From the NCBI GenBank assembly GCA_016208965.1, contig JACQXB010000016.1, positions 1 through 64,000 on the forward strand: 64,000 nt of DNA, in the 5' to 3' direction. The notes under the pieces are model-generated. The model did no database searches. It was not told the DNA's origin and worked only from the letters and a program-made list of their open reading frames with translations. Made by a program: the position numbers and the translations under genes. Positions 25,730 to 34,396 of the stretch are shown piece after piece. The stretch comes from Nitrospirota bacterium. Its GTDB lineage: Bacteria > Nitrospirota > Thermodesulfovibrionia > UBA6902 > DSMQ01. The stretch's first letter is position 1; each line of letters begins with the position of its first letter.

Positions 25730-26598
25730 ATTTTCTCTCCCACCCTAAGCTTGGCACTCCTTGAAGAGGGGTTAGACAAGACCTCCTCTCTACAGGGTGC
25801 TATGGGTTTTTTAGTAATAATATCAAACACTCCATGGGATGCAAGCCTTTTAAAAGAATGCTTCACAACTCTGTCTTCAAGGGAATGATAGGAAATTATG
25901 CAAAATCTTCCTCCTGCCCGGAGGATACTTACTCCTGCATCAATTGCCGCATTGAGTTCCACAAGCTCCCTGTTTACTTCAATCCTCAATGCCTGAAATG
26001 TCTTTGTTGCAGGATGAATCCTACCTCTTCGCGGTAGAGCCCTTTCAATTATCTTTGCAAGTTCCATGCATGATGTGATAGGTCTTTTATTCCTGGCATT
26101 AACAATTGCCTTTGCTATTTTTCTACTAAACCTCTCTTCTCCATATTCCCACAAAATATGCGAAATCCTTTCCTCAGAATATTCATTTACTATATCTTCT
26201 GCTGTAAACTTTTCTCTCTCATCCATCCTCATGTTCAGCAGCTCATCTTTTAAAAAACTAAATCCCCTGCCCTCTGCCTTAAACTGTAAAGTAGAGACAC
26301 CTAAGTCAAGCAGAATCCCATCAACCTTTTTATATCCTATATTTTCAACTGCGATCTTCATGTTTGAAAATCTATCCCTTATAAGATGAACATTGTAGTT
26401 TTTTAATTTCTCCTGTGCTATCCCTAATGCCTTTTCATCACGGTCAATGCCAATAAGGGTGCATCCCTTAACAGCCTTTAAAACACTTTCTGCATGCCCC
26501 CCAAGTCCGACTGTGCCGTCCACATAAACACCGCCTTCTACAGGCATCAGCATCTCTACTACCTCCTTCAACATTACAGGTACATGAACTATCCCCAT
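25726..26598 (-). CDS. rsmH: 16S rRNA (cytosine-1402-N4)-methyltransferase RsmH (MraW)
   Basis: SAM-dependent methylation of C1402 in the 30S P-site. 290 residues. The N-terminus HVPVMLKEVVEMLMPVEGGVYVDGTVGLGGHAESVL contains the SAM loop. DGILLDLGVSTLQFKAEGRGFSF, MRMDERE and TKTFQALRIEVNREL are RsmH blocks, and CIISYHSLEDRVVKHSFK is near the C-terminus. The ATG follows the mraZ stop directly (TAGATG). The usual mraZ-rsmH-ftsL start of dcw clusters. Confidence 0.98.
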   Translation of the reverse strand: MGIVHVPVMLKEVVEMLMPVEGGVYVDGTVGLGGHAESVLKAVKGCTLIGIDRDEKALGIAQEKLKNYNVHLIRDRFSNMKIAVENIGYKKVDGILLDLGVSTLQFKAEGRGFSFLKDELLNMRMDEREKFTAEDIVNEYSEERISHILWEYGEERFSRKIAKAIVNARNKRPITSCMELAKIIERALPRRGRIHPATKTFQALRIEVNRELVELNAAIDAGVSILRAGGRFCIISYHSLEDRVVKHSFKRLASHGVFDIITKKPIAPCREEVLSNPSSRSAKLRVGEKI

Positions 26599-27051
26599 CT
26601 ATAAGCCAAGATTTGAGAGTTGTTCCATAATAGCCCTTCTATCTATCTTTGATGGGTCTGCAACACTGCCCAATTCATTCCTGTCCCATATCTCTATCCT
26701 GTTTCCCTGCCCAACTATAACTATCTCACCTTCTAAACCCGCGTCAGCCCTAAGGGCTGATGGTATAAGTACCCTTCCCTGCTTATCTATTTCGCACTCT
26801 ATCGCTGAACCTACAACCCTGCGCATGTAGTATCTGACTGCTTCCAGCGTCTGCGGTTTTTCCTTTATCCTCTCCATGAGCTTGTTCCACTCCTCAACAG
26901 GATAGGCGCATACACAATTATCAAATGCATCATTGACAAAAATTAATTTAAGGTTATAATTGGATGAGAGTATTTCGCGGAAAGGAGCAGGGATAATGAT
27001 TCTTCCCTTTGGGTCTAAGGAATAATAATGTTTACCATAGAATCCCGGCAA
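26599..27051 (-). CDS. mraZ: transcriptional regulator MraZ
   Basis: SpoVT-AbrB-type DNA-binding protein that controls the dcw operon. Two copies of the MraZ half are visible: YYSLDPKGRIIIPAPFREIL and ECEIDKQGRVLIPSALRADAGL (the DxKGR and DxxGRVxIP motifs). I set the start at the TTG at 27051: GGAGGG lies 4 nt upstream and the alignment to other MraZ proteins begins here. The GTG at 27063 would add four residues but leaves no ribosome site. About 150 residues, normal length. Its own predicted operator lies just upstream, so autoregulation is likely. Confidence 0.95.
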   Translation of the reverse strand: MPGFYGKHYYSLDPKGRIIIPAPFREILSSNYNLKLIFVNDAFDNCVCAYPVEEWNKLMERIKEKPQTLEAVRYYMRRVVGSAIECEIDKQGRVLIPSALRADAGLEGEIVIVGQGNRIEIWDRNELGSVADPSKIDRRAIMEQLSNLGL

Positions 27052-27059
27052 ATTGCCCT

Positions 27060-27083
27060 CCACTTTCTACCACTATTAACCAC
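27060..27083 (-). promoter_or_regulatory. putative MraZ operator: three GTGG repeats, 10-bp period
   Basis: On the minus strand GTGG occurs at 27083-27080, 27073-27070 and 27063-27060, exactly 10 bp apart (GTGGT-N5-GTGGT-N5-GTGGA). Known MraZ boxes are three TGGGN-like direct repeats with the same spacing, next to the mraZ promoter. The match in number, period and position supports the call. Confidence 0.8.
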
Positions 27084-27112
27084 AGTATAATGGCTTTTAG
27101 TGTAGTTGTCAA
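27084..27112 (-). promoter_or_regulatory. sigma-70 promoter of the dcw operon
   Basis: -35 TTGACA at 27112-27107, 17-bp spacer, -10 TATACT at 27089-27084, on the minus strand. The predicted start falls within the GTGG repeats, so MraZ binding would block transcription. Confidence 0.85.
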
Positions 27113-27538
27113 GTAAAAAAATAATGGTCTATACATTGAGGCTCTTGCAAAAGTCATAAAAAGAGAAGAGTTATCATTCCTGCCTGCTTGAAAGGTGAGA
27201 TAAGAATTGCTGTTTCTGCTCGCTGCTTATGAGGATTTCATTAGACACCTCTTTGGGATATTGTCCGCCAAATGAATCCCGTTAGAGATAAATCTCTAAT
27301 CGGGATGAATTTGAATCATTGGTGGCAAAAGATGAAAACAGAAACCGTCAGACCCTACTAACCTTAGAGGTGCTTTGTGTCTAAACAATGGGTGTCATTC
27401 CAGTTTTTTTTGTTACCCTTAAATCAAGATTTGCTCTAATTCTGCATGAAATCAAAGACATCCTCTTGGGAATCCTCTTGGAAACAAAAAATTGCCCCTG
27501 CCTTTGATAAATTCATAAAATATTTTTTCGGGAATATT
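27113..27538. other. gap without a recognisable gene
   Basis: Contains a solo GAGGCTCTTGCAAAAGT end (27138-27154) and a CCCGTTAGAGATAAATCTCTAATCGGG palindrome (27275-27307, NPVR-type family). The rest shows no convincing reading frame on either strand. Confidence 0.6.
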
Positions 27539-27573
27539 TTGACAAAGTCTTTTGTAATGTATATAATATACAT
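27539..27573 (+). promoter_or_regulatory. consensus promoter with overlapping palindromic operator for vapBC
   Basis: TTGACA at 27539-27544, 17-bp spacer, TATAAT at 27562-27567. A perfect 7-3-7 palindrome ATGTATA-TAA-TATACAT (27557-27573) covers the -10. AGGAGG at 27577-27582 precedes the ATG at 27590. Typical of an autoregulated toxin-antitoxin operon. Confidence 0.85.
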
Positions 27574-27589
27574 CATAGGAGGATAAATT

Positions 27590-27838
27590 ATGGCGACGCT
27601 TAAGAGAACACAAATGTATTTCCCCGAAGAACTGCTCAGAGAGCTGAAAAGAAAAGCCAGTGAGGAAAAAACTACTATTGCTAATATTGTAAGAGGCGCA
27701 GTTTCATCACTTCTTAAACAGGAAAAGGCAAAAAACTGGATAGATGACTCTCTGTGGAATATGATTGGAGCCAGCGGTTCAAAGGACAATGACCTTTCTG
27801 TTAATCATGACAAATATCTATATGGGAAAAATAAATGA
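27590..27838 (+). CDS. vapB: ribbon-helix-helix antitoxin, VapB-like
   Basis: 82 residues. The N-terminus TLKRTQMYFPEELLRELKRKASEEKTTIANIVRGAVSSLL is a ribbon-helix-helix DNA-binding domain of the CopG type. The C-terminal 35 residues (AKNWIDDSLWNMIGASGS...) would wrap the toxin. The stop overlaps the start of the PIN-domain gene by 4 bp (ATGA). It should repress its own promoter through the palindrome over the -10 and neutralise the toxin downstream. Plus strand, divergent from mraZ. Confidence 0.88.
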   Translation: MATLKRTQMYFPEELLRELKRKASEEKTTIANIVRGAVSSLLKQEKAKNWIDDSLWNMIGASGSKDNDLSVNHDKYLYGKNK

Positions 27839-28236
27839 GGCTTTTTGTAGATACCTCGGCATGGCTTGCGCTTAATGATAGGAATGACCAGTACCATAAT
27901 AAGGCAACGGCAAAGAGCGCAGAGATAAAGAAACAAAAAATTGAACTTATTACTTCAGAATATATAATTGATGAGAGTATAACCCTGATACGATACCGGG
28001 TCTCTCATAAGGCAGCGGTTATTTTTGGTGATTCTTTGATAAACAGCAGTATAGTCAGGATTATTGATGTAACAGGTGAAGATAGAATTAAGGCATGGGA
28101 AATGTTCAAGAAATATGAAGACAAGGAGATAAGTTTTACAGATTGCATAAGTTTTGTGCTGATGAAAAATTTAAAGCTTCACAAGGCTTTCACCTTTGAT
28201 GAGCATTACAAACAAATAGGATTTGAGATATTATAA
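27835..28236 (+). CDS. vapC: PIN-domain toxin ribonuclease, VapC-like
   Basis: 133 residues. The PIN-fold acidic residues are seen in LFVDTSAWLALND (first Asp), ITSEYIIDESITLIR (Glu), and the C-terminal ISFTDCISFVLMK and HKAFTFDEHYKQIGF (Asp). VapC toxins are Mg-dependent RNases that cut tRNA or rRNA; the target here is unknown. All acidic positions are present, so it is likely active and held by the upstream antitoxin. Confidence 0.9.
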   Translation: MRLFVDTSAWLALNDRNDQYHNKATAKSAEIKKQKIELITSEYIIDESITLIRYRVSHKAAVIFGDSLINSSIVRIIDVTGEDRIKAWEMFKKYEDKEISFTDCISFVLMKNLKLHKAFTFDEHYKQIGFEIL

Positions 28237-28572
28237 TGATTAAGATCAACTACGGGAGTGTGGTATCCCTCTTGGGCTTCTGGTCTAGATTTTGTTTAAC
28301 GCATTGTATTTAAAAGACAAATCAACCATTCTGTAATTTCCGTGTAATTGCCTATTTTCTATACATCATGCTATTTTCAGCTACAATTTTGGCTACAGTC
28401 AAAATGTCTTTAGTTCTTCCTGAAACAAATGGAATAGGTATTTCGCCCATAATAATAGAGGCTCATCGTTAAAGAGAGTGGGTAAAATATTACTTTTAAA
28501 AGGTTGCCCAGCTTAATCCCCCCTTTAGAAAAGGGGGGCGAGGGGGGATTTGAAAAGGCTTTGCAGGTAATT
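28237..28572. other. gap without a gene; holds a GGGG-type palindrome
   Basis: Only the AATCCCCCCTTT...AAAGGGGGGCGAGGGGGGATT palindrome at 28513-28552 is recognisable. The preceding 270 bp show no reading frame with a ribosome site. Confidence 0.6.
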
Positions 28573-28933
28573 ATGCTTTCGTATAATAAAACCCTGAAAC
28601 AGCTATCGAGAAAACTGAGAAGAGACATGACCGATGCTGAGCAGTTGCTCTGGTCAAAAATGCAGTTTTGGAGCAGATATTTAATGAATTATGATTCACA
28701 AAATCTCCCCTCACCTCTCTTTTCCAAAGAGGGGAAGGAGAAGAACAAAAAGGGGCAAATTTACCCACACTCTTACGCGAAAAGCCATAATAGATTTCTA
28801 TTGAAAATCTTTAAAATCCTGCCAGTATAATAAAACTACAAATTATATAGAATCAGTAAAATCATTAGCCGATACTTTTTTTGAGGATGAATGGCCTCGT
28901 ATTGAGCTGGTGTTATTAGGTAGTTATGAGTAA
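28573..28933 (+). pseudogene. broken DUF559-like (very-short-patch-repair-type) endonuclease gene
   Basis: The ATG at 28573 opens MLSYNKTLKQLSRKLRRDMTDAEQLLWSKM, the typical N-terminus of DUF559 proteins. After about 30 codons the frame enters a GGGG-type palindromic repeat (28705-28740) and the family sequence is lost. Further on, another frame shows RKAIIDFY followed by a stop; DUF559 proteins have a similar IDFYC block. The segment 28841-28933 gives NYIESVKSLADTFFEDEW...LVLLGSYE, of unknown origin. I read this as a repeat-disrupted, decayed gene. Confidence 0.6.
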
Positions 28934-29023
28934 ATATAAATCTTCAAAATGTGGTATTATTCAGGTGTATGGAATATAATTCATTTCATTAAATGAAGAT
29001 TTAAATTTAGATAGGAGATAAAA

Positions 29024-29218
29024 ATGTTAAAAATTCACAAAAATATTGTACTTGATGAAAGTCAAAAGCCTGTTGCTGTCCAGATTCCAATGGAGGAGTT
29101 TGAACGGTTAGAAGAAATAATAGAGAATTATGGATTATCAAAGTTAATGGATGAAGTAAAGAACGATGAACAGCTTTCAATTGAAAATGCAAAAAAATAT
29201 TATCAATCATTGAAGTAA
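29024..29218 (+). CDS. orphan antitoxin, Phd/YefM- or RelB-like
   Basis: 64 residues: MLKIHKNIVLDESQKPVAVQIPMEEFERLEEII...SIENAKKYYQSLK. The beta-hairpin start and the IPMEEFERLEEI helix resemble small Phd/YefM-type antitoxins. TAGGAGAT lies at about -10, and a 13-bp palindrome TTCATT-A-AATGAA (28985-28997) in the upstream region could be its operator. The gene that should encode the toxin is reduced to 11 codons directly downstream. Family call moderate. Confidence 0.7.
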   Translation: MLKIHKNIVLDESQKPVAVQIPMEEFERLEEIIENYGLSKLMDEVKNDEQLSIENAKKYYQSLK

Positions 29219-29220
29219 AA

Positions 29221-29256
29221 ATGTGGGGAGTGGAAGATAACTTATTATTCAAGTAA
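29221..29256 (+). pseudogene. stump of a RelE/ParE-type toxin gene
   Basis: ATG two nucleotides after the antitoxin stop, reading MWGVEDNLLFK then a stop. RelE/ParE toxins partnered with such antitoxins often start MWxVE. The rest is gone and the next gene, on the other strand, ends here. Probably a deletion remnant. Confidence 0.45.
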
Positions 29257-32200
29257 AGACTGCTTCACTCTTTAAATACTCAAATGACCCATCTATTGTC
29301 CACATGTATAATTGAGAGGGTTCTTTAAGTTGTTGCCCGCGATACCTTGAAACTACGGCATAATTTACCTTTAAATCTTTTAATTGAGTCATATCACCCC
29401 AGAGTTTTTCAAACTGTGCTACAAGGTAAATATCTTCCTGTCCGATTCCCCATACCTGTTTTACATTTTTGATAGTGACATAGGTTGGTATCTTTCTTTC
29501 AACTGATTGTATTGCCTCAATTATCCTGTTCTTAGCACTTAAATCTTTTTCTGCTTGAACAGTCAGATTTCTGTCAATACCAAAATATTCAAGCAGTTCG
29601 TCTATAGTAATCCAGTTTGTAAGGGTATTATAATAACTTGATTTATATTCATCTTCCTCCCTCGGCAGTGCTAACCCCTCTATAAGTTGAATACGGCCGT
29701 TTATTTTTGCTAACCCGCCTCCCTTATCCTCTATTCGTCTTGGTGTCACTTCAAAGGTCAGGCAGGATTGGTTTGAAATGTGCATTCCCAATAAAGCAGG
29801 CTCTATATGTGTGCCTAATGTGTCAATGTTATGGCATAGTAAATACTTGAGGTTGGGATTTTCCGTTATTATTCTACCCAGTGTGCCATTCTTTATAAGG
29901 TTGGGGATTTCATACCAGTGACCCGGGGGGTTGAATCTCAGAATAGGTTTATTCTCTGAATAGTCTTCACCTTCTCCTCGGGATTTTGCCCATTCAATTA
30001 ATGCCTTATGTGTATCGTCAAGGAGCTTCTGTATATTCTCATCCTGCTTCTGCTGAAGCTGCTCATTCCAGTAAAATCTAAGGTCCCTTTCCATAGGGTA
30101 AACCCTGCGTCCAATAGTCTTTGCAGGTGACAGATATATCTGACCCTCATAATTAAAATAATTAAATCTCTCCAAGTATCTCTGAATAGCATTGTGGGTT
30201 AAATAACTTGTTGTAAAGATGTGAGTTATTCTGTGCCCTGACTGCTCTCCTGTTTTTCTGCTCTTTGCAAGATGGGATTCAATAAATGTTCTGTATTTGC
30301 CTTCTATTTCAATAAAGGGGCTGATTGGCTTGACAACTGCAGCACCGTGTGTCCAGCGGCTGCCAATGCCTCCTGCAAATGTGACTACCGCAGCCTCATT
30401 GCTTTTAAGAGACTCCATCCCTGATTTATAGAATTCGTTATTCCCTTTAATCCTATCAAAGTGAAAAACCTCATCAGGTTTTACATCTTCAATCTTTGTT
30501 GTAAGAGGCAGCCTGTTTTTTGATAAGCCGATGTCTCCTATTTTAAGCATGGATTTCATGTGTCCATGCGATTTGTAATCAAACCCGTATCTGTTCTTTA
30601 TGTCTTCTTCATCTAAAAATTCCCCTTCACTCTCCTTTATTAAGGAGGGAGTGGTGGGATTAGAGAGAGCAGGTATTTTTGCATCTGAACCTTTAAGTAG
30701 TTGAGCAACAATACCGTCATGATTAAATTTAAAATCATAGACAACCGGGTCAATAATAAAAGGAAAAGAGTTATTGTATATATTTTTTAATTCATTCATG
30801 ATTTCAAGTATCCTCTTTTTAAACACGTTGTTTACCTGAGGGTCTACAATAAATGCCATCCCACCGCCTGACATGCCGCCGAGCATCAGGAACCCCCAAT
30901 AATGGTCTCTAAATTCTTCTTTAATTTTATTAATCAGGTCATTTGTAAATGCATTGTTTACCCATGGTATCACCTTCTGTATGGACTCTTCCCAGTCAAG
31001 TGTTGTCAGCCTGCCGAGTTCTTTCATGTCTCCGCATTTAAGGGCATGGACAATTTTATCAAACAATCTAATACCCTTAAGCCGTGCGTCCCATTCTTTT
31101 TCATACTTCAAGAGATATTTTTCTGTAACCATTTCAAGAATAGGTCCTACATCTTGAGAGATTCCTCCGTGAACCAGTACCATTGAGTTGATTATTCTTT
31201 CTTCTATATCTTCAGACACTTCATCTTTTGTGAAGAGCTTATGTTCTGGAAGCAGACACCCTCTGCTCACCCCGCATTCAGGGTCTCCTGCCTTCGCCAA
31301 TCTCCCTGTAATCACTTTTATGCCTGGCCAGAGGCCGCCCGAGTCCTGCCAGCCGCCGCCTGAGCCGCCAAGCCACTCGCCGAGAATTGCCCTTGATACC
31401 ACAGTCCGTCTTTCTTCTTCAGTGAGAGAGCCTGTCTGGTTTTTAATCTGTCCACTGAATCTCATCAAACGTGTAATGATTGTTGATAGCAGAGTGGTAC
31501 TCACTGCGAGTCTTGAACCCTTGGGGATATTGTTAACTCTTGTGACTATCTCTATTCCGCCATGTTTGTTCAATAATTTTTGTAATAGGTCATTTAAAAA
31601 AATATCTGTTTTTTCAAAACATGGGGGCACTATCCCTGATGCAACAACCCCTGCCTTTAATAAAGAAAGGTAATCATTCCCGAAATTGAATAATTCCTCT
31701 ATTGTGGTTATATCCTTGGATGTCTTCAGGTCAACGGATGTTAAACGTATAAGCGGTTCCTCAATGTAACGGCAGTAACATTCGCATGGCGGCAGTATAT
31801 CGCCTTCACTGCCGTGAATCTTTAAATCAACAGATATGTTGACAACCCTTGCACCTTCTGGAAAGTCCATTCCAAGAAAAAATATATCAGACCACCCGCT
31901 GTGAGAGGGGTCAAGACGTACGGGTGATGCATCAAATCCAACCGGATAGAGACCGCTTGCAGGGTCAGAAATTATCAACTCTGCCGGTACAGAATAAGGG
32001 TACTCATTCAGCCCCTTTATATTGAAAAGATGAAAATTTTCATTACAATAACTGATAGATAGTTTTACCTGGTCAAGTAGGTATTTAAAAGATAATCTGT
32101 GATATGAATCGGCTATTGCACTAAAGATGGCGCTATTGTAACTGCAGTTTTCTGTTATCTCTTTTAAGTAGATCTCTATGGATTTTTCAAAATCTCTCCC

Positions 32201-32467
32201 CAGTGCTGCCTTTACACCTTCAAAGGGGATTTTCCCATGTTGTATTACCTCCTCATTCATCTGAAGGTAAAATCTGTAAAGCACAAAAAGAAAAAGCAAT
32301 GCCCGCACTTTATGGTAGAGATTGGTAGAGGTTTTACGAAATACCTCTAATTCCTCCGCACATTTCAGGAGTTCATCTTTGTTTTTATTCTGGAGAAGGG
32401 AATTAATAGAACGATTACAAATGGTATCATCTTTGTTAGTTATGGTTTCTATAAGCTCATTTTTCAC
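29249..32467 (-). CDS. GHMP sugar kinase / UDP-sugar pyrophosphorylase fusion
   Basis: 1072 residues, GTG start. The N-terminal half is a GHMP kinase with fucokinase-like features: IPKGSRLAVSTTLLS (315-328, ATP loop), GGSGGGWQDSGGLWPGIKVI (367-386) and MLGGMSGGGMAFIVDP (529-543). A short repeat-derived linker (SNPTTPSLIKESEGEF, about 602-617) follows. The C-terminal half has a nucleotidyltransferase loop VVTFAGGIGSRWTHGAAVVKPISPF (from about 695), TIGRRVYPMERD and LLCHNIDTLGTHIEPALLG, which resemble the UDPGP/UAP family. By analogy with the bifunctional fucokinase/pyrophosphorylase it would turn a free sugar into its 1-phosphate and then an NDP-sugar. Sugar and nucleotide are unknown. Domain order (kinase first) is opposite to Bacteroides Fkp. 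Near manB-manC. Confidence 0.8.
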   Translation of the reverse strand: MKNELIETITNKDDTICNRSINSLLQNKNKDELLKCAEELEVFRKTSTNLYHKVRALLFLFVLYRFYLQMNEEVIQHGKIPFEGVKAALGRDFEKSIEIYLKEITENCSYNSAIFSAIADSYHRLSFKYLLDQVKLSISYCNENFHLFNIKGLNEYPYSVPAELIISDPASGLYPVGFDASPVRLDPSHSGWSDIFFLGMDFPEGARVVNISVDLKIHGSEGDILPPCECYCRYIEEPLIRLTSVDLKTSKDITTIEELFNFGNDYLSLLKAGVVASGIVPPCFEKTDIFLNDLLQKLLNKHGGIEIVTRVNNIPKGSRLAVSTTLLSTIITRLMRFSGQIKNQTGSLTEEERRTVVSRAILGEWLGGSGGGWQDSGGLWPGIKVITGRLAKAGDPECGVSRGCLLPEHKLFTKDEVSEDIEERIINSMVLVHGGISQDVGPILEMVTEKYLLKYEKEWDARLKGIRLFDKIVHALKCGDMKELGRLTTLDWEESIQKVIPWVNNAFTNDLINKIKEEFRDHYWGFLMLGGMSGGGMAFIVDPQVNNVFKKRILEIMNELKNIYNNSFPFIIDPVVYDFKFNHDGIVAQLLKGSDAKIPALSNPTTPSLIKESEGEFLDEEDIKNRYGFDYKSHGHMKSMLKIGDIGLSKNRLPLTTKIEDVKPDEVFHFDRIKGNNEFYKSGMESLKSNEAAVVTFAGGIGSRWTHGAAVVKPISPFIEIEGKYRTFIESHLAKSRKTGEQSGHRITHIFTTSYLTHNAIQRYLERFNYFNYEGQIYLSPAKTIGRRVYPMERDLRFYWNEQLQQKQDENIQKLLDDTHKALIEWAKSRGEGEDYSENKPILRFNPPGHWYEIPNLIKNGTLGRIITENPNLKYLLCHNIDTLGTHIEPALLGMHISNQSCLTFEVTPRRIEDKGGGLAKINGRIQLIEGLALPREEDEYKSSYYNTLTNWITIDELLEYFGIDRNLTVQAEKDLSAKNRIIEAIQSVERKIPTYVTIKNVKQVWGIGQEDIYLVAQFEKLWGDMTQLKDLKVNYAVVSRYRGQQLKEPSQLYMWTIDGSFEYLKSEAVFT

Positions 32468-32532
32468 AATTTAAAAAGATGATTTCTCAGATTTAATTCA
32501 CCAACTAATTTGGAGATGAAACGATTTTTTTA

Positions 32533-32619
32533 TGGTGCCGAAGGCCGGACTCGAACCGGCACGCCATTGCTGACGAGGGATTTTAAGTCCCTTGCGTCTA
32601 CCAATTCCGCCACTCCGGC
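32533..32619 (-). tRNA. tRNA-Leu (anticodon TAA)
   Basis: On the minus strand it starts GCCGGAGTGGCGGAATTGG. It has anticodon loop ACTTAAAAT (TAA), a long variable arm, T-arm GGTTCGAGTCC and an encoded CCA at 32533-32535. The acceptor stem GCCGGAG/CTTCGGC has one G-U pair. The long variable arm fits a class II leucine tRNA. Confidence 0.97.
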
Positions 32620-32642
32620 AATAAAATCAGTTATTAGTTATT

Positions 32643-32921
32643 AATACAAACGCATTAAATTAGTTTACATTGTCATTGCGAGCGACCAACGGGAGCGTGG
32701 CAATCCGACCTGAAAGGTCGTTGCGAGTCCCGACATTTCGGGACGTGGCAATCTCAAAAGAGATTCTTCGCTACGCTCAGAATGACACTTTGTGTCAGAT
32801 TGCGGAGCCTGTTCCGAGCATGTCTTGAGATTGCTTCTGCCCCGATAAATTGGGACATCGCAATGACAGGCGAGGAATCACACTCCTCGCAATGACACTT
32901 TGATTAATGCGTTTGTATTAC
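32643..32921. mobile_element. CATTGCGA-family MITE-like element with ATACAAACGCATTAA ends
   Basis: Ends ATACAAACGCATTAA and TTAATGCGTTTGTAT are perfect inverted repeats. The interior starts as the 11461-11658 copy and carries an extra GAGATTGC block of about 80 bp. It fills most of the gap between tRNA-Leu and manC; no gene is inside. Confidence 0.8.
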
Positions 32922-32956
32922 TCTAAAAACTAAAAACAAATAAAAATATAATATTA

Positions 32957-34396
32957 TTATTTTTCAGTTTTTCTTTTATACGCATCTTCAAATCTTATTA
33001 TATCGTCTTCTTCAAGATAATCACCATTCTGAACTTCTATAATTTGCAAAGGTATTTTGCCGGGATTTTCAAGCCGGTGTCTTGTAGACATGGGAATATA
33101 CGTGCTTTCATTGGAATGCACATCATACGCTTTGTCTCCATTTGTTACACGTGCTGTGCCTGATACAACAATCCAATGTTCGCTGCGGTGATGATGCAGC
33201 TGATGACTAAGCTTGGCGCCTGGTTTTACCTCTATTTTTTTAATCTTGAACCTGTCACTTGTCTCAAGCACTGTAAATGAACCCCATGGTCTAAATACAG
33301 TAATGTGGGTCATATATTCTTTTGCCCCGCGTTTTTTAAGGATATCAACGACCTTCCGCACATCCTGCGCCTTATCCCTTGAACATATAAGTGTTGCATC
33401 AGGAGTATCAACTACAACCATGTTTTCAAGCCCTGCTGCTGCAACAAGTCTGCTGCCACAGTAAAGAATAGAGTTTTTGTTATCAATAGAGATGATATTG
33501 CCTTTTTTAACATTATTATCCATATCAACGGGCATCACACAATCAAGGGCATTCCAGTTGCCTACGTCACTCCATCCAATTTCTGCGGGAACCACAGCAA
33601 CATTATCTGCTCTTTCAAGAACGCCGTAATCTATTGACTCTGGTTTAAATTTTGAGAATACAGTCTCTGTAATTTCCTTGCTCTTTCCCGTGCCTAAAGC
33701 TTTCTCGATCTTAGCAAGTCCCTCATGCAATTTAGGCATATACTTTTTTATTGCCGCAAGTATAGTATCAGCCTGCCAGATAAACATACCGCTGTTCCAG
33801 TAGTAATTGCCATCTTTTAAATATTTCAATGCGTTATTCTTATCAGGTTTTTCTATAAATTTTTCTACATTATAAATGCCTTCTTTTATTCTCTTTCCGC
33901 TTTTTATATATCCGTATCCTGTCTCGGGTTTATCAGGTTTTATACCAATAGTTACAATGTATCCATCCGCAGATGCTCTGACTCCAATAAGCACTGAATT
34001 ATGGAACTTCTTCTTGTTTTTGATTACATGATCAGATGGAAGAACAACCATTATTGCCTGGGGGTCAAGATGCCTTAGATGAATCGCTGCAAGCCCTATG
34101 GCTGGAGCAGTATTTTTTGCTTCAGGCTCAACTATTAAACGTGAATCCCACGAAGCTCCTGTTATGGGGAAAAGCTGTAAATTAATTGATTCAGCTTGAC
34201 CTGAATTTGTAACTATATAGGTACGCTCTAACGGTATCATAGGACTTACCCTTGAAACCGTAGCCTGCAGCAAAGTTTGTTTATCACTGCCAATACTCAA
34301 AAGCTGTTTGGGAGTTTCTTCTCTACTTAGAGGCCAGAACCTCGTACCAGAGCCTCCTGCAATTATAACCGCATATACTTCCCTGCTTTTATTCAT
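32957..34396 (-). CDS. manC: mannose-1-phosphate guanylyltransferase / mannose-6-phosphate isomerase
   Basis: 479 residues. The N-terminal nucleotidyltransferase starts AVIIAGGSGTRFWPLSREETPKQLL and has VLPSDHVIK and YNVEKFIEKPDKNNALKYL; DVGNWNALD is the sugar-binding block. The C-terminal cupin domain (VKPGAKLSHQLHHHRSEHWIVVSGTARV, metal-binding histidines) is the type II phosphomannose isomerase. Together they would make GDP-mannose. The ATG overlaps the manB stop by 4 bp, so both are one operon. GDP-mannose feeds surface polysaccharide or deoxysugar synthesis. Confidence 0.96.
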   Translation of the reverse strand: MNKSREVYAVIIAGGSGTRFWPLSREETPKQLLSIGSDKQTLLQATVSRVSPMIPLERTYIVTNSGQAESINLQLFPITGASWDSRLIVEPEAKNTAPAIGLAAIHLRHLDPQAIMVVLPSDHVIKNKKKFHNSVLIGVRASADGYIVTIGIKPDKPETGYGYIKSGKRIKEGIYNVEKFIEKPDKNNALKYLKDGNYYWNSGMFIWQADTILAAIKKYMPKLHEGLAKIEKALGTGKSKEITETVFSKFKPESIDYGVLERADNVAVVPAEIGWSDVGNWNALDCVMPVDMDNNVKKGNIISIDNKNSILYCGSRLVAAAGLENMVVVDTPDATLICSRDKAQDVRKVVDILKKRGAKEYMTHITVFRPWGSFTVLETSDRFKIKKIEVKPGAKLSHQLHHHRSEHWIVVSGTARVTNGDKAYDVHSNESTYIPMSTRHRLENPGKIPLQIIEVQNGDYLEEDDIIRFEDAYKRKTEK

